Positions 19,718 to 27,276 of a stretch of 64,000 nt of DNA are shown here, in pieces; position 1 is the first letter of the stretch, and each line of letters opens with the position of its first letter. The DNA lies in assembly GCF_030252345.1 (NCBI RefSeq), contig NZ_CP126980.1, forward strand, positions 3,797,501 to 3,861,500. Direction: 5' to 3'. This DNA is from Actinoplanes oblitus. Lineage in GTDB: Bacteria > Actinomycetota > Actinomycetes > Mycobacteriales > Micromonosporaceae. The position numbers and the translations under genes are program-made. Below the pieces are notes generated by a model. It worked only from the letters and a program-made list of their open reading frames with translations, did no database searches and was not told the origin of the DNA.

Positions 19718-20038
19718 TCACCCCAAGCCACGCTGCCTGGCGAGGAGCTCGACGGCGTCCTTGGCCTCTTTGAGGCCGGCACCCGTCGCCTCCCGGTACT
19801 CCTTGATCGCCTGGATCTTCCGGCCCGCAAGCAGTTCCTGCAGGACCATCCCGGGAACGTCAGGCTCGGGTTCGTGGATACCCAGGTGTGCCATGATCAG
19901 GTCCAACTTGCGTTCGATTGCCGCCAGCCGGTGCACCCGATGATCCACGGCGCTGCGGCGGCCGATGGCGACTACCAAAACCACCAGCATCAAGGGCAGC
20001 AGCGCGGCGAACGGCACGATCCACTCCATGCCCGCCAT
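19718..20038 (-). CDS. Membrane-anchored ribosomal L7/L12 C-terminal-like protein
   Basis: About 106 aa. N-terminal membrane helix (IVPFAALLPLMLVVLVVAIG), a short helical linker with AAIERKLDLIMAHLGI, then a domain reading GRKIQAIKEYREATGAGLKEAKDAVE, the GK.I.AIK.yRe.tGlgLKEAKd.VE pattern of the L7/L12 C-terminal domain. In ribosomes that domain recruits translation factors; here it is attached to the membrane, an arrangement known in small actinobacterial proteins of unknown role. Start 20038 (MAGMEW) with 20029 as alternative. Divergent from the small gene at 20166. Confidence 0.8.
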   Translation of the reverse strand: MAGMEWIVPFAALLPLMLVVLVVAIGRRSAVDHRVHRLAAIERKLDLIMAHLGIHEPEPDVPGMVLQELLAGRKIQAIKEYREATGAGLKEAKDAVELLARQRGLG

Positions 20039-20165
20039 TCAACACCGGCCATGCCAGCGGTTCAGGCTCAGGCTCATCGCTGTCGGCCGCGACGCCAGCA
20101 CAAGCGAACACGTTCGGCGGCAGCGTTCGGCGTCGGCTCACCGGGCCATCCACATCTGGACATCG

Positions 20166-20348
20166 GTGCGGTTTTGCGCGATCTTCGCCGGAGTGTCGTT
20201 CCTCGGGCAGGTGTGGACGCTGCAGGCTCAAGCCGAGCGGGCCCTGTCGGACCGACTCTACGGGGAGCTCGAGCTTCAGGAACTGCGCGACTTGCTGAAA
20301 AGCCGGCAATCCATACTCGCCGAGATCGAGACACTCGCCAACGAGTGA
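20166..20348 (+). CDS. Small membrane protein with coiled coil, uncertain
   Basis: About 60 aa from a GTG start: a membrane segment (FCAIFAGVSFLGQVW) then a charged helix LSDRLYGELELQELRDLLKS and QSILAEIETLANE with heptad-like spacing. Third-position GC is high, as in real genes of this window, while the frame's upstream extension is antisense to the L7/L12-like gene. The ribosome site is weak (TGGACATCG), so the start is uncertain. No family recognised. Confidence 0.4.
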   Translation: MRFCAIFAGVSFLGQVWTLQAQAERALSDRLYGELELQELRDLLKSRQSILAEIETLANE

Positions 20349-21090
20349 CGTCGCTCAACCTGCTGGACGCAACGCGGCACCGGCCGTCAAGATTCTGCTA
20401 AGCAATGCGCACTTACGCGACATTGGCATGTCTCGCCTGAGCTGACGGTGAAATTCATTCAAGACCGAGAATGTTCTTCAAAAGGTCGTATGCGGCATTG
20501 CCACATATGCCGAGAGTCATCTGGCCGACTATAAAAAGCGACCAGCGGATGATGCCTGCAATGTGATCGATCGGTTCTCGGTGGACTCCGCGGTGCGCCC
20601 TTCTTTGGAGGAAGGTCTTGGTTTTGCTGCATCTCCGATGCCGGCCTTTGCGCCCTAATTTTGGGTGCGCTGACCTAAACTCACGTATTACAACGCGTGT
20701 ACGGGATCACCCTTTTAATGGGAACCGCTCCGAGTTGGCATGGTCAGAACGTAATCGACCAGTGCCGAGAGCGCCGTACTTCGGCCCGTGCTTCACCCTT
20801 AGGGCGACTGCCTTTGTCGTGGCTGAACTTCGATCATGGCCAGGGCGGCTTCGCTGACGCGTACCCGTCTCGGCTACTTGTTTCATTGCCCAAGGACCGC
20901 GGCCCGGCCAGATCAAGATGTCGACATGGGTGAGCCACAGAGCACGACGCCTCGGTGCCGGCCGGCCAGGCAGTGGCTGGGGGCGCGTCTTCGCCCCACC
21001 AAGCAGGCGTCGAGTGGACGCTCGTCATGGCAGGCGACCAGGTTCGTCGGCGGCGCGGGCGGTGCCGTATCAGCGGTCGGTGTTCCGTGT
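20349..21090. other. AT-richer island with gene-like scraps
   Basis: About 740 bases with visibly lower GC than the rest, especially 20400-20720. It holds a possible fragment on the minus strand (20455-20706) and a 79-codon plus-strand frame at 20618-20857 that starts with TTG behind a strong GGAGGAAGG but has no recognisable domain. 20860-21090 shows nothing convincing. The composition shift suggests acquired or decaying DNA. Confidence 0.5.
20455..20706 (-). pseudogene. Possible gene fragment ending in a membrane segment
   Basis: The minus-strand frame ending with TGA at 20455 is open for 83 codons but contains no ATG or GTG near its beginning. It encodes a basic stretch followed by IAGIIRWSLFIVGQMTLGIC and GNAAYDLLKNILGLE. 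This hydrophobic-plus-helix ending looks protein-like and resembles tails of small actinobacterial membrane proteins, but codon bias is weak and another frame on the plus strand is also open. Treat as a possible relic. Confidence 0.25.
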
Positions 21091-21492
21091 TCAGGCCGGC
21101 GGTGCGGGGGCCGGGCGGAGGGATTGCCGCAGATGAAGACCGGTGCGGTACAACTCGACGAGCAGGGGGCGTAATTGTTGTCCAGCCGGGGTCAGCGAAT
21201 AGGTGACGCGGCTCGGGAATCCGGTGACGGCCCGCCTCTCGACAAGATTCTGCGTGCGGAGCCGGCGGAGCCGTTCGTCCAAGACCTTGTCACTGAGTTG
21301 CGGGAGCGTTTCGCTGAGCTCGCTGAACGATAGTGGACGGTGCATGAGTTCGCGCAACACGAGGGTGGTCCAGCGTCCGCCGATCGCGGCCAGGGCGATT
21401 TCCACGGGGCATTCCGTGTCGGGCCGGTCGGTACGTCCGGCGTCGTCGGGCACCAGTTCGGCGTCCCATCGACTCACCGTTTGGTGAGCCAT
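21091..21492 (-). CDS. HxlR family transcriptional regulator
   Basis: About 133 aa. Winged helix with the HxlR pattern CPVEIALAAIGGRWTTLVLR, ELMHRPLSFSELSETLPQLS, then DKVLDERLRRLRTQNLVERR and a wing VTYSLTPAGQQLRPLL. The start at 21492 (MAHQTVSRW) is favoured by GGAGAG 5 bases upstream; the frame continues to 21567. Members sense thiols, aldehydes, quinones or flavins and usually repress a divergent gene; the neighbour on the plus strand (SnoaL-like) starts only about 25-45 bases away, so one operator could control both. Confidence 0.93.
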   Translation of the reverse strand: MAHQTVSRWDAELVPDDAGRTDRPDTECPVEIALAAIGGRWTTLVLRELMHRPLSFSELSETLPQLSDKVLDERLRRLRTQNLVERRAVTGFPSRVTYSLTPAGQQLRPLLVELYRTGLHLRQSLRPAPAPPA

Positions 21493-21534
21493 GGCGCTCT
21501 CCGCTTGGCTGTGGTCATGGCTGGACATGAGTTC

Positions 21535-21924
21535 ATGATGACGCGGACCACTGAGGCGGCCCGACACCCCGCGGTGTTCGCCGCGGCGTTCGGCACCGGG
21601 CGGGTAGCGGCGGTTGAGGCGATGTACGAACCCGACGCGCTTCTCGTGCCGGAACCCGGCAACCCGGTGAGTGGTCCTGCCCGGGCCGCCGCGAGCGAGC
21701 GGTTCCTGGCGCTGGGACTACCGATCGAGGTACGGCCGAAGCACGTCTACACGGCCGGCGATATCGCGCTGCTGATCGTCGACTGGACCATCGAGGGAAC
21801 CGGGCCGGACGGCGCACCCGTGCACATCGAGGGTACGGCGACCGACGTCGCTCGCCGCGGGGAGGACGGCACCTGGCGATATGTGATCGACAACCCGTTC
21901 GGCGTGGCAGAGACGGCGCCGTAG
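21535..21924 (+). CDS. SnoaL-like/DUF4440 (NTF2 fold) protein
   Basis: About 129 aa. NTF2-like small-pocket protein: AAFGTGRVAAVEAMYEPDAL, SGPARAAASERFLALGLPI, DIALLIVDWTIEGTGPDG, then ATDVARRGEDGTWRYVIDNPFG, whose ending RRG.DG.WRYVIDNPFG is characteristic of the SgcJ/DUF4440 group. Such proteins are isomerases, cyclases or binding proteins with a cone-shaped cavity; function cannot be fixed. Starts at 21517, 21535 or 21538 are possible, none with a good ribosome site. Divergent from, and probably controlled by, the HxlR regulator. Confidence 0.85.
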   Translation: MMTRTTEAARHPAVFAAAFGTGRVAAVEAMYEPDALLVPEPGNPVSGPARAAASERFLALGLPIEVRPKHVYTAGDIALLIVDWTIEGTGPDGAPVHIEGTATDVARRGEDGTWRYVIDNPFGVAETAP

Positions 21925-22249
21925 TAACAGGCCGGCAGAGCCGAAAGGTTCGTCCATGGCAGCACGAACCTTCGTTCAGCCGAGCGACGGCACCGCCGGC
22001 TCGCTCACGCATGGCGGCAAAGGAGTGCGGTGCCCTTCGGCCACAAGTCACGCTGCACTGGTGACCGCGACCGATCGAAACGGCATGCCACCGGTCACCG
22101 CGCACGCTCGGCAGCTGACGAGGGTGCCGCGACAATTGATGTGTTCGTCGGGGTTCGGAAGCCTATCGTCTCCTCGTGCACGTGATCCGGAGGGGAACGA
22201 CGACCAGTCTCGGCCCGTAGCCGGCGAGGAAGTGCGGGAGCGAGGTCCG

Positions 22250-22792
22250 GTGTCCAGCGAGCAAGCGTTGATCGCCGAGTTGAAGGCGGCCGAGAAGGCC
22301 CTGGTCGGCCGCCGAATCGCCGAGGTGGTCTACTACGGCCTCGGCCCAGGCTCCGGTGAGTGGGATTTCGGTAGTTGGCATCGCCCGGTCATGGGCGTCG
22401 AACTGGTCCTTGACGACGGCTCGTCGTACTCGGTGGTCTGGGATTGTGGCTTCGGCAACTGCAGCCTGCACCTGTATGCGTCGCCAATGAGTGAACACCT
22501 GCACCTGGAGGGCGAAGGGTCCGGTAGCCGCTGGACCGTGCAGGACCACGATCGATGGAAACAGCTGCTCACCGCACCAGTCATCGAGAGCCGACTGATC
22601 TGGCACACCGACCTCACGGATTGGGGGCAGACCGCACCGGCGGCGCTACGTCTGGGCTTCCCCGCAGGTGATGTCTGGATAATCGCCGCGATGCAGTCGC
22701 AGAACGACTCCTGGTGGATCGGCGCTGACGAGGTGATCGTTGCCTTCACTCGCGACATGGTCACGCAGATCGGGGTTCAGGACCCGACGTGA
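22250..22792 (+). CDS. Conserved hypothetical protein
   Basis: About 180 aa from a GTG start (SSEQALIAELKAAEKALVGR), preceded by GGGAGCGAGG; the frame is open from 21956 but the extra 98 residues are low-quality Arg/Ser sequence. Soluble, Trp-rich (WDFGSWHRPVMGVELVLDDG, SYSVVWDCGFGNCSLHLY, WWIGADEVIVAFTRD), with a mixed beta pattern. Looks like a complete small globular protein, but I do not recognise the family. No operon partner. Confidence 0.65.
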   Translation: MSSEQALIAELKAAEKALVGRRIAEVVYYGLGPGSGEWDFGSWHRPVMGVELVLDDGSSYSVVWDCGFGNCSLHLYASPMSEHLHLEGEGSGSRWTVQDHDRWKQLLTAPVIESRLIWHTDLTDWGQTAPAALRLGFPAGDVWIIAAMQSQNDSWWIGADEVIVAFTRDMVTQIGVQDPT

Positions 22793-22928
22793 TGCGACCT
22801 GAAGCGAAATGGCGTTCGACTTTGCCGGGGCGAGCAGGTGTTCGCTCATCGGCTGAGCGATGCCCACAGGTGAGCGGTGCTGTCACGTGAGTGCATCGCT
22901 TCACGGCGTGGGTGCGGCTGGAGGCTGG

Positions 22929-24230
22929 TTACCGAACCGGGAAATTGGCTCGGAAGACGTGGTGCGGATCGTGGTCCTGCTTGATATCGCGAAGGCGGGC
23001 CAGCACCTCTTCGGTGAAGGCGTCAGCCACGGTCTCGGTGGGATTGAGGAACGTGAAGGGCTTGCGCCCGCTGGTGGGCAGAGTGGCGGCGAGACCGCGT
23101 TGCCGGTTCGCCACGGCTTCGGCCGTGGCGGGGTCGGTGGGCAGGCCGAACAGATAGAGTGCGTACGGCTCGGTCAGCGAGCCGTGCGGGCTGTCAGACG
23201 GCCGGGTGAACGCGCCGCCAAGGTGGCGGAGCTGCACGCTGAGCAGTGGCGCGATGGGATCGGCAAGCAGCGTCTTGACTGCGGCATCATCCCATGCGGT
23301 CAGTAGCTCTCCGCGTGCCAAGCCCGCGCCCGGGTCGGTGGGCTCGGCGGTGATGGGTCCGAGTTCGGTGACCGATCGGACGCGCCGGTTGTCCGACAGC
23401 GGTGGTGGCAGGTGGTCAACCGGGACGAGCAGGTCGCGGGCCTCGTCCTCGTGCCCGAGGTAGGTGGTGTCGAGGGCGACCATCGGGTCGGCGCCGGGGA
23501 AGTGCAGCAGATCCAGCCAGACGGTGAGTTCGTCCGGTGCGGTCGCGGTGATCTGCCGGTACGCGTCCATGACCGCGGGCGCGTGCTCGGCTGTCCATAA
23601 TGTGCGGCCGCCGTACAGGTGGGGTGCGGGATGCAGCTGGAGGTGGAGGCTGGTGACGATGGCGAAGTCGCCGCCGGCGCCACGCAGGGCCCAGAACAGG
23701 TCCGGGTCGGTGCCAGCGCTGACCGTCCGCTGATCGCCGTTCGCGTCGACGATGTCGAACGCGGTGACGCTGTCGGCGACCCAGCCGTGGGCGCGGCCGA
23801 ACCAGCTCAACCCTCCGCCGAGGGCGACGCCGGTGACGCTGACGACCGGGGAGCTGCCGGGCAGGCCGGTCAGGGAGTGTGATGCGGCGGCGGCCTGCAG
23901 GCGACCCGAGGAAACGCCCGCGCCGAGCCGGGCGCGGCGGGCTGCCGGATCGAGGCTCACGCCGTCCAGCCGCCGGGTGCGCAGCAGGATTGCGCCGTCG
24001 GTGCGGCCGGTCGCTCCGTGCCCGTTCGGCTGGGTGGTGATGGCCAGTCCGGCGGAGCGGGCATGCCGGACGAGCGTGCTGATGTCGTCGGCGTCGGCGG
24101 CCTCAACCACGGCCCTGACCGGTTGCTCGATCGCCAGGTTCCAGGGCCGTCGGGCGGCATGGAAGCCGGGGTCGCCGGGCAGCCATACCCGGCCGCGAAC
24201 GATACTGGGCAAAGCGTTTACGGGGTTCAC
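22929..24230 (-). CDS. FAD-binding oxidoreductase, berberine-bridge (BBE-like) type
   Basis: About 433 aa, no signal peptide. FAD_binding_4 domain: VVEAADADDISTLVRHARSA, PNGHGATGRTDGAILLRT, ALGGGLSWFGRAHGWVADSV, and a C-terminal BBE motif near DPHHVFRANFPV. The His that usually carries FAD 8-alpha lies in the NGHGATG segment (GHG). Family members oxidise sugars, alkaloid or polyketide intermediates. GTG at 24230 has AAGGAGA just upstream and is 12 bases after the stop of a 42-aa ORF, so the two are cotranscribed. Divergent LysR regulator. Substrate unknown. Confidence 0.92.
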   Translation of the reverse strand: MNPVNALPSIVRGRVWLPGDPGFHAARRPWNLAIEQPVRAVVEAADADDISTLVRHARSAGLAITTQPNGHGATGRTDGAILLRTRRLDGVSLDPAARRARLGAGVSSGRLQAAAASHSLTGLPGSSPVVSVTGVALGGGLSWFGRAHGWVADSVTAFDIVDANGDQRTVSAGTDPDLFWALRGAGGDFAIVTSLHLQLHPAPHLYGGRTLWTAEHAPAVMDAYRQITATAPDELTVWLDLLHFPGADPMVALDTTYLGHEDEARDLLVPVDHLPPPLSDNRRVRSVTELGPITAEPTDPGAGLARGELLTAWDDAAVKTLLADPIAPLLSVQLRHLGGAFTRPSDSPHGSLTEPYALYLFGLPTDPATAEAVANRQRGLAATLPTSGRKPFTFLNPTETVADAFTEEVLARLRDIKQDHDPHHVFRANFPVR

Positions 24231-24242
24231 CGATTCTCCTTC

Positions 24243-24371
24243 TCAGACAGTTGTCGCGGCGTCGGCAGGGACCGTGTCGCGTTGGGCAGGGGTGAAGCCG
24301 AGGACGGTCAGGGCGGTGAGCGCGTCGTTCGCCGTCGTACCGGACAGGGCTTGCTCGTCAGTGCCGTACAT
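24243..24371 (-). CDS. 42-aa small ORF leading the FAD oxidoreductase gene
   Basis: ATG at 24371 with a strong ribosome site (GAGGAAG, 5 bases upstream) and stop TGA at 24243, 12 bases before the oxidoreductase start. Product begins MYGTDEQALSGTTANDALTA and ends RDTVPADAATTV; it has no Cys and no membrane segment. Third positions are GC-rich as in genuine genes here. It could be a small partner protein, a leader that couples translation, or a peptide substrate; no family is recognised. Confidence 0.6.
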   Translation of the reverse strand: MYGTDEQALSGTTANDALTALTVLGFTPAQRDTVPADAATTV

Positions 24372-24457
24372 GTCGGCTTCCTCGCAGGTCGGAGTGCGTG
24401 TGGAGCGCCTTCACTCTCGGCTGTGGCAAGGAGCGGATCAACGAGATCGTGTGTAAG

Positions 24458-24482
24458 GATCGTCAAGCCAGGGTTAACGATC
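24458..24482. promoter_or_regulatory. Probable LysR-family operator
   Basis: GATCGT-N13-ACGATC dyad, with another GATCGT at 24445-24450, immediately upstream of the LysR gene ribosome site and in the divergent gap. Position and symmetry fit a LysR autoregulatory/activation site. Confidence 0.45.
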
Positions 24483-24495
24483 GGAGAGGCTGGAC

Positions 24496-25407
24496 GTGCT
24501 GGAGCGACACGAGCTGGAGGCGTTCCTGACCCTTGCCGAGGAGTTGCACTTCGGCCGCACCGCCGAGCGCCTGCGGGTGTCGACCGCCCGGATCAGCCAG
24601 ACCATCGCCCGGCTGGAGCGGCGCGTCGGGGTTCCACTGTTCAACCGCACCAGCCGCCGCGTGGAGCTGACCACGGTGGGCCGGCAACTGTACGACCAGC
24701 TGCGACCTGCCTGGGATCACATCGCCGCCGCACTGGAGCAGGCCATCGTCGCCGGACGCGGCATCACGGGCACCCTGCGGACAGGTTTCGTCGGCGCCGC
24801 CGGCGGCCAGCTTCTCATCGGCGCCGTCGAACTGTTCCGGAAGCGCCATCCCGACTGCGAGGTGCAACTCCGCGAGGCCCAGATGACCGACCTGATGCCT
24901 TGGCTGCGCGACGGACAGATCGACATCGCCCTGGGCACCTTCCCGATCGACGAGCCGGGCATCAGCACCGGACCGGTCCTCGTGTCGGAGGCACGCATGC
25001 TCGCGGTGCCCGCCGAGCACGTCTTCGCCCGCCGCAAGTCCGTCGGTCTGGAAGACCTGGCCGGGGTCCGAGTGCTCCAGCTTCCCGACACCCTGCCAGA
25101 GTCCTTGCGCGAAGACCGCACGCCACGTCACACCCCGTCCGGCAGGCCGATCGAGCCCGGCCCCGCCGCGGCCACCTTCAACGAGATGCTCACCCTCGTC
25201 GGGGCCGGCCACGGCGTCTTTCCGGTCGGCGCACAGGCCAGGCGCTACTACGCCCGCCCCAGCGTCGCTTACATCCCGTTCCGCGACGCCGCACCCCTGC
25301 GATGGGGCCTGCTATGGCGAACCGACAGTGCCACCGCCCGCGTACAGGCCTTCGTCGGAGCTGCTCGCGACTTCACCGGACGAGGAACCGCCGATCGACA
25401 GCTATGA
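24496..25407 (+). CDS. LysR family transcriptional regulator
   Basis: About 303 aa. N-terminal winged helix-turn-helix [40 protein letters not shown], then the LysR substrate-binding domain ([39 protein letters not shown]). GTG start at 24496 with GGAGAGG upstream. Divergent from the 42-aa ORF/FAD oxidoreductase unit, so that operon is the likely target; the inducer would be a small aromatic or acid metabolite, unknown. Confidence 0.94.
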   Translation: MLERHELEAFLTLAEELHFGRTAERLRVSTARISQTIARLERRVGVPLFNRTSRRVELTTVGRQLYDQLRPAWDHIAAALEQAIVAGRGITGTLRTGFVGAAGGQLLIGAVELFRKRHPDCEVQLREAQMTDLMPWLRDGQIDIALGTFPIDEPGISTGPVLVSEARMLAVPAEHVFARRKSVGLEDLAGVRVLQLPDTLPESLREDRTPRHTPSGRPIEPGPAAATFNEMLTLVGAGHGVFPVGAQARRYYARPSVAYIPFRDAAPLRWGLLWRTDSATARVQAFVGAARDFTGRGTADRQL

Positions 25408-25501
25408 CCATGCGAGTCGGTTGACGATCAGCAGGACGATGCCGGCCTTGGCGGACGCGTGCGCCGGGCCGAGCCGGCAGGGTCGCCGTGAGTAACGGCG
25501 G

Positions 25502-26224
25502 TCACGATGGGTCCTTCTCCACCGTGATCGTCACCCTCGCGCTGGTGTGCTGGGAACTGGTGCACGTGTATCGGCCCGGTTCGTCCAGAGCGAGTAGCTG
25601 CGTCTCGCCCTCGGCGAGCCGGGAGTTGGCGCCGTTGTCGTTCTTGTCGCACACCATGGTCTGGGCCGTGCCGGACCGGTTCGTCACGGCGAAGTTCTCC
25701 GTCGCGGCCACCGTGACCCTCGCCGGTTCGAAGGCGTAGCCGCCGGACGGCGCGGAGACGATGGTCAGCGCGTGCGCCGGAGCTGCGCACCCGCTGTCGC
25801 CGGAGACGGTCAGCCGAAGCACGGCACCGGCGCTCTCCACCCGGAAGGTGCCCTCGTGCGGGAACTGAACGACCTGGCGCTCGCCACGATCGACGACGCT
25901 GGTGACGATGCCCGCGTCCGGACTGGCCGACAGCGTGCGCGCGGTGTCGGACCGGTTGACGACCGCGAGCGCGGCCCCGCGTTCGATGGTGAGGCTTGCC
26001 GGCTTGAACGCCGTCCGGGTGATCACGACTTTGGTGGCCGTCGTGCACCTCGGGTCGGTGGCACCGACCGTCCTGGACCCGGTCGCGGCGTTTCCGCCGG
26101 TTGCCGCCACGCCCGGGCCTGTCGTACTTGGCGAGCCGCCAGCCGAGGCCGGCGCGCAGGCTACGAGGGTCAGGAGGGCCGCAGCCGCGGCGTAAAGGGT
26201 CGACCACGGACGGCTTACCAGCAT
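25502..26224 (-). CDS. Lipoprotein with two cupredoxin-like domains
   Basis: About 240 aa. Start 26224 gives MLVSRPWSTLYAAAAALLTL and the lipobox LVAC, so it is lipidated and outside the membrane; a start at 26290 is also open. After a Gly/Ser/Thr linker come two similar beta-sandwich units (TKVVITRTAFKPASLTIERG with AVVNRSDTARTL, and GYAFEPARVTVAATENFAV with TNRSGTAQTM), the pattern of cupredoxin-like domains. The usual copper ligands (His, Cys, His/Met) are not clearly kept, so metal binding is doubtful. Divergent from another lipoprotein gene at 26421. Confidence 0.75.
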   Translation of the reverse strand: MLVSRPWSTLYAAAAALLTLVACAPASAGGSPSTTGPGVAATGGNAATGSRTVGATDPRCTTATKVVITRTAFKPASLTIERGAALAVVNRSDTARTLSASPDAGIVTSVVDRGERQVVQFPHEGTFRVESAGAVLRLTVSGDSGCAAPAHALTIVSAPSGGYAFEPARVTVAATENFAVTNRSGTAQTMVCDKNDNGANSRLAEGETQLLALDEPGRYTCTSSQHTSARVTITVEKDPS

Positions 26225-26420
26225 GACTCGGCGCACCAGGCCTCTCTCGTCAGGATCAAGTGTTCGCCGGGTAGTACGCACCAGCGGCATCAGCGGATGA
26301 CCGGCCGGAGACTCATTGGCAGAGGGGGCGCGCCGGCGCCGGGCAGTTGGCCGCCGGTCGGCTTCACCAGGAGCGGGCGACCCGCAACGGCTGTTGATCG
26401 GCGACTGTACCGTCCCGGAC

Positions 26421-27161
26421 ATGGGCAGTAAGCAGGCAATGTTCTTGGGTTGGGCGGCCGCGCTCGTCACGGCCGGCGTGGCATTGGCCGGCTGCGGAAC
26501 CATCTCCCTCGAGGGCGAGAACCCGGCGAGCGAAGCTGAGCAGGCAGCGAAGCGGCTGAACGACGACCTCGGTTACCGCGACCGTCTTCGGGAGGCCGAG
26601 TACATCGCCGCGACCGAGGTGCCCACCGCGGCGCAGGGCAGCGACAGCGAGGTCAGCGCGACACCCCTGGCCTGGTCCGGGCGGGTCTTCGCGGACGAGA
26701 AGGCCACCATCGACGTCCGCTTCGCCGTACGAACCCGCGACTCGGAGCCCACCGACGGCACGACCTGGTGCTACCGCTACACGCTCGAGTTGTACCGCTA
26801 CACCAGTTACGACGAAATCGACTGCCCGGCGGTCGCCTCGCCACCCGCGCCCTCGGCCTCGCCGCCGCTGAAACTGCCGGACGACGCCCCGGCCCGACTT
26901 GCCGCCGCGCTACGTGACGCCACGCCCGAGACGCTCGCCGACCGCGTCCGAACCGCCTTCCCGCAGGACGGCATCGGGGTGGACACCGTCACCGACAAGG
27001 GCACCCTGGTCGCCGCGGTGGGCGTGGCCGCCGAGCGAGACTGCCTCGTGATGATCCGCAAGCCGGACGGGAAGACGATGCCGGTCGCCTTCCGTCCCGT
27101 GCAACTCGAGCCCGGCGAGACGGGCTGCCGGACCAGCCTGTACACACATCCGGCGCAATAG
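26421..27161 (+). CDS. Predicted lipoprotein, unknown function
   Basis: About 246 aa. ATG 26421 gives MGSKQAMFLGWAAALVTAGV and lipobox ALAGC, so it is an outer-face lipoprotein. Residues 30-135 form one mixed domain (AAKRLNDDLGYRDRLREAEY, WSGRVFADEKATIDVRFAVR with a paired Cys in TTWCYRYT and DEIDCPAV), then a Pro/Ala/Ser linker and a second domain (RLAAALRDATPETLADRVRT, ERDCLVMIRKPDG, GETGCRTSLY). Four Cys could form two disulfides. No family recognised. Followed by a strong terminator. Confidence 0.75.
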   Translation: MGSKQAMFLGWAAALVTAGVALAGCGTISLEGENPASEAEQAAKRLNDDLGYRDRLREAEYIAATEVPTAAQGSDSEVSATPLAWSGRVFADEKATIDVRFAVRTRDSEPTDGTTWCYRYTLELYRYTSYDEIDCPAVASPPAPSASPPLKLPDDAPARLAAALRDATPETLADRVRTAFPQDGIGVDTVTDKGTLVAAVGVAAERDCLVMIRKPDGKTMPVAFRPVQLEPGETGCRTSLYTHPAQ

Positions 27162-27163
27162 TC

Positions 27164-27193
27164 CCGGCACCGGCTCAGGTCGGCCGGTGCCGG
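27164..27193. terminator. Perfect hairpin terminator
   Basis: CCGGCACCGG and CCGGTGCCGG pair perfectly around a 10-base loop, two bases after the lipoprotein stop codon. The converging haloperoxidase-like gene ends 84 bases further on and may use it too. Confidence 0.7.
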
Positions 27194-27276
27194 TGTCCGG
27201 AGCGTCGATGGTGGTTGTGCGGGCGCGGTCGAGGATGTCGGAATCCAGCACGTGGGAGCGGCCGGCCGGTCGCGGG

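Noticed and set aside
19137..19773. Overlapping plus-strand frames of 146-159 codons
   Set aside because: No recognisable domain, weak start signals and mutually overlapping; described only as a gap.
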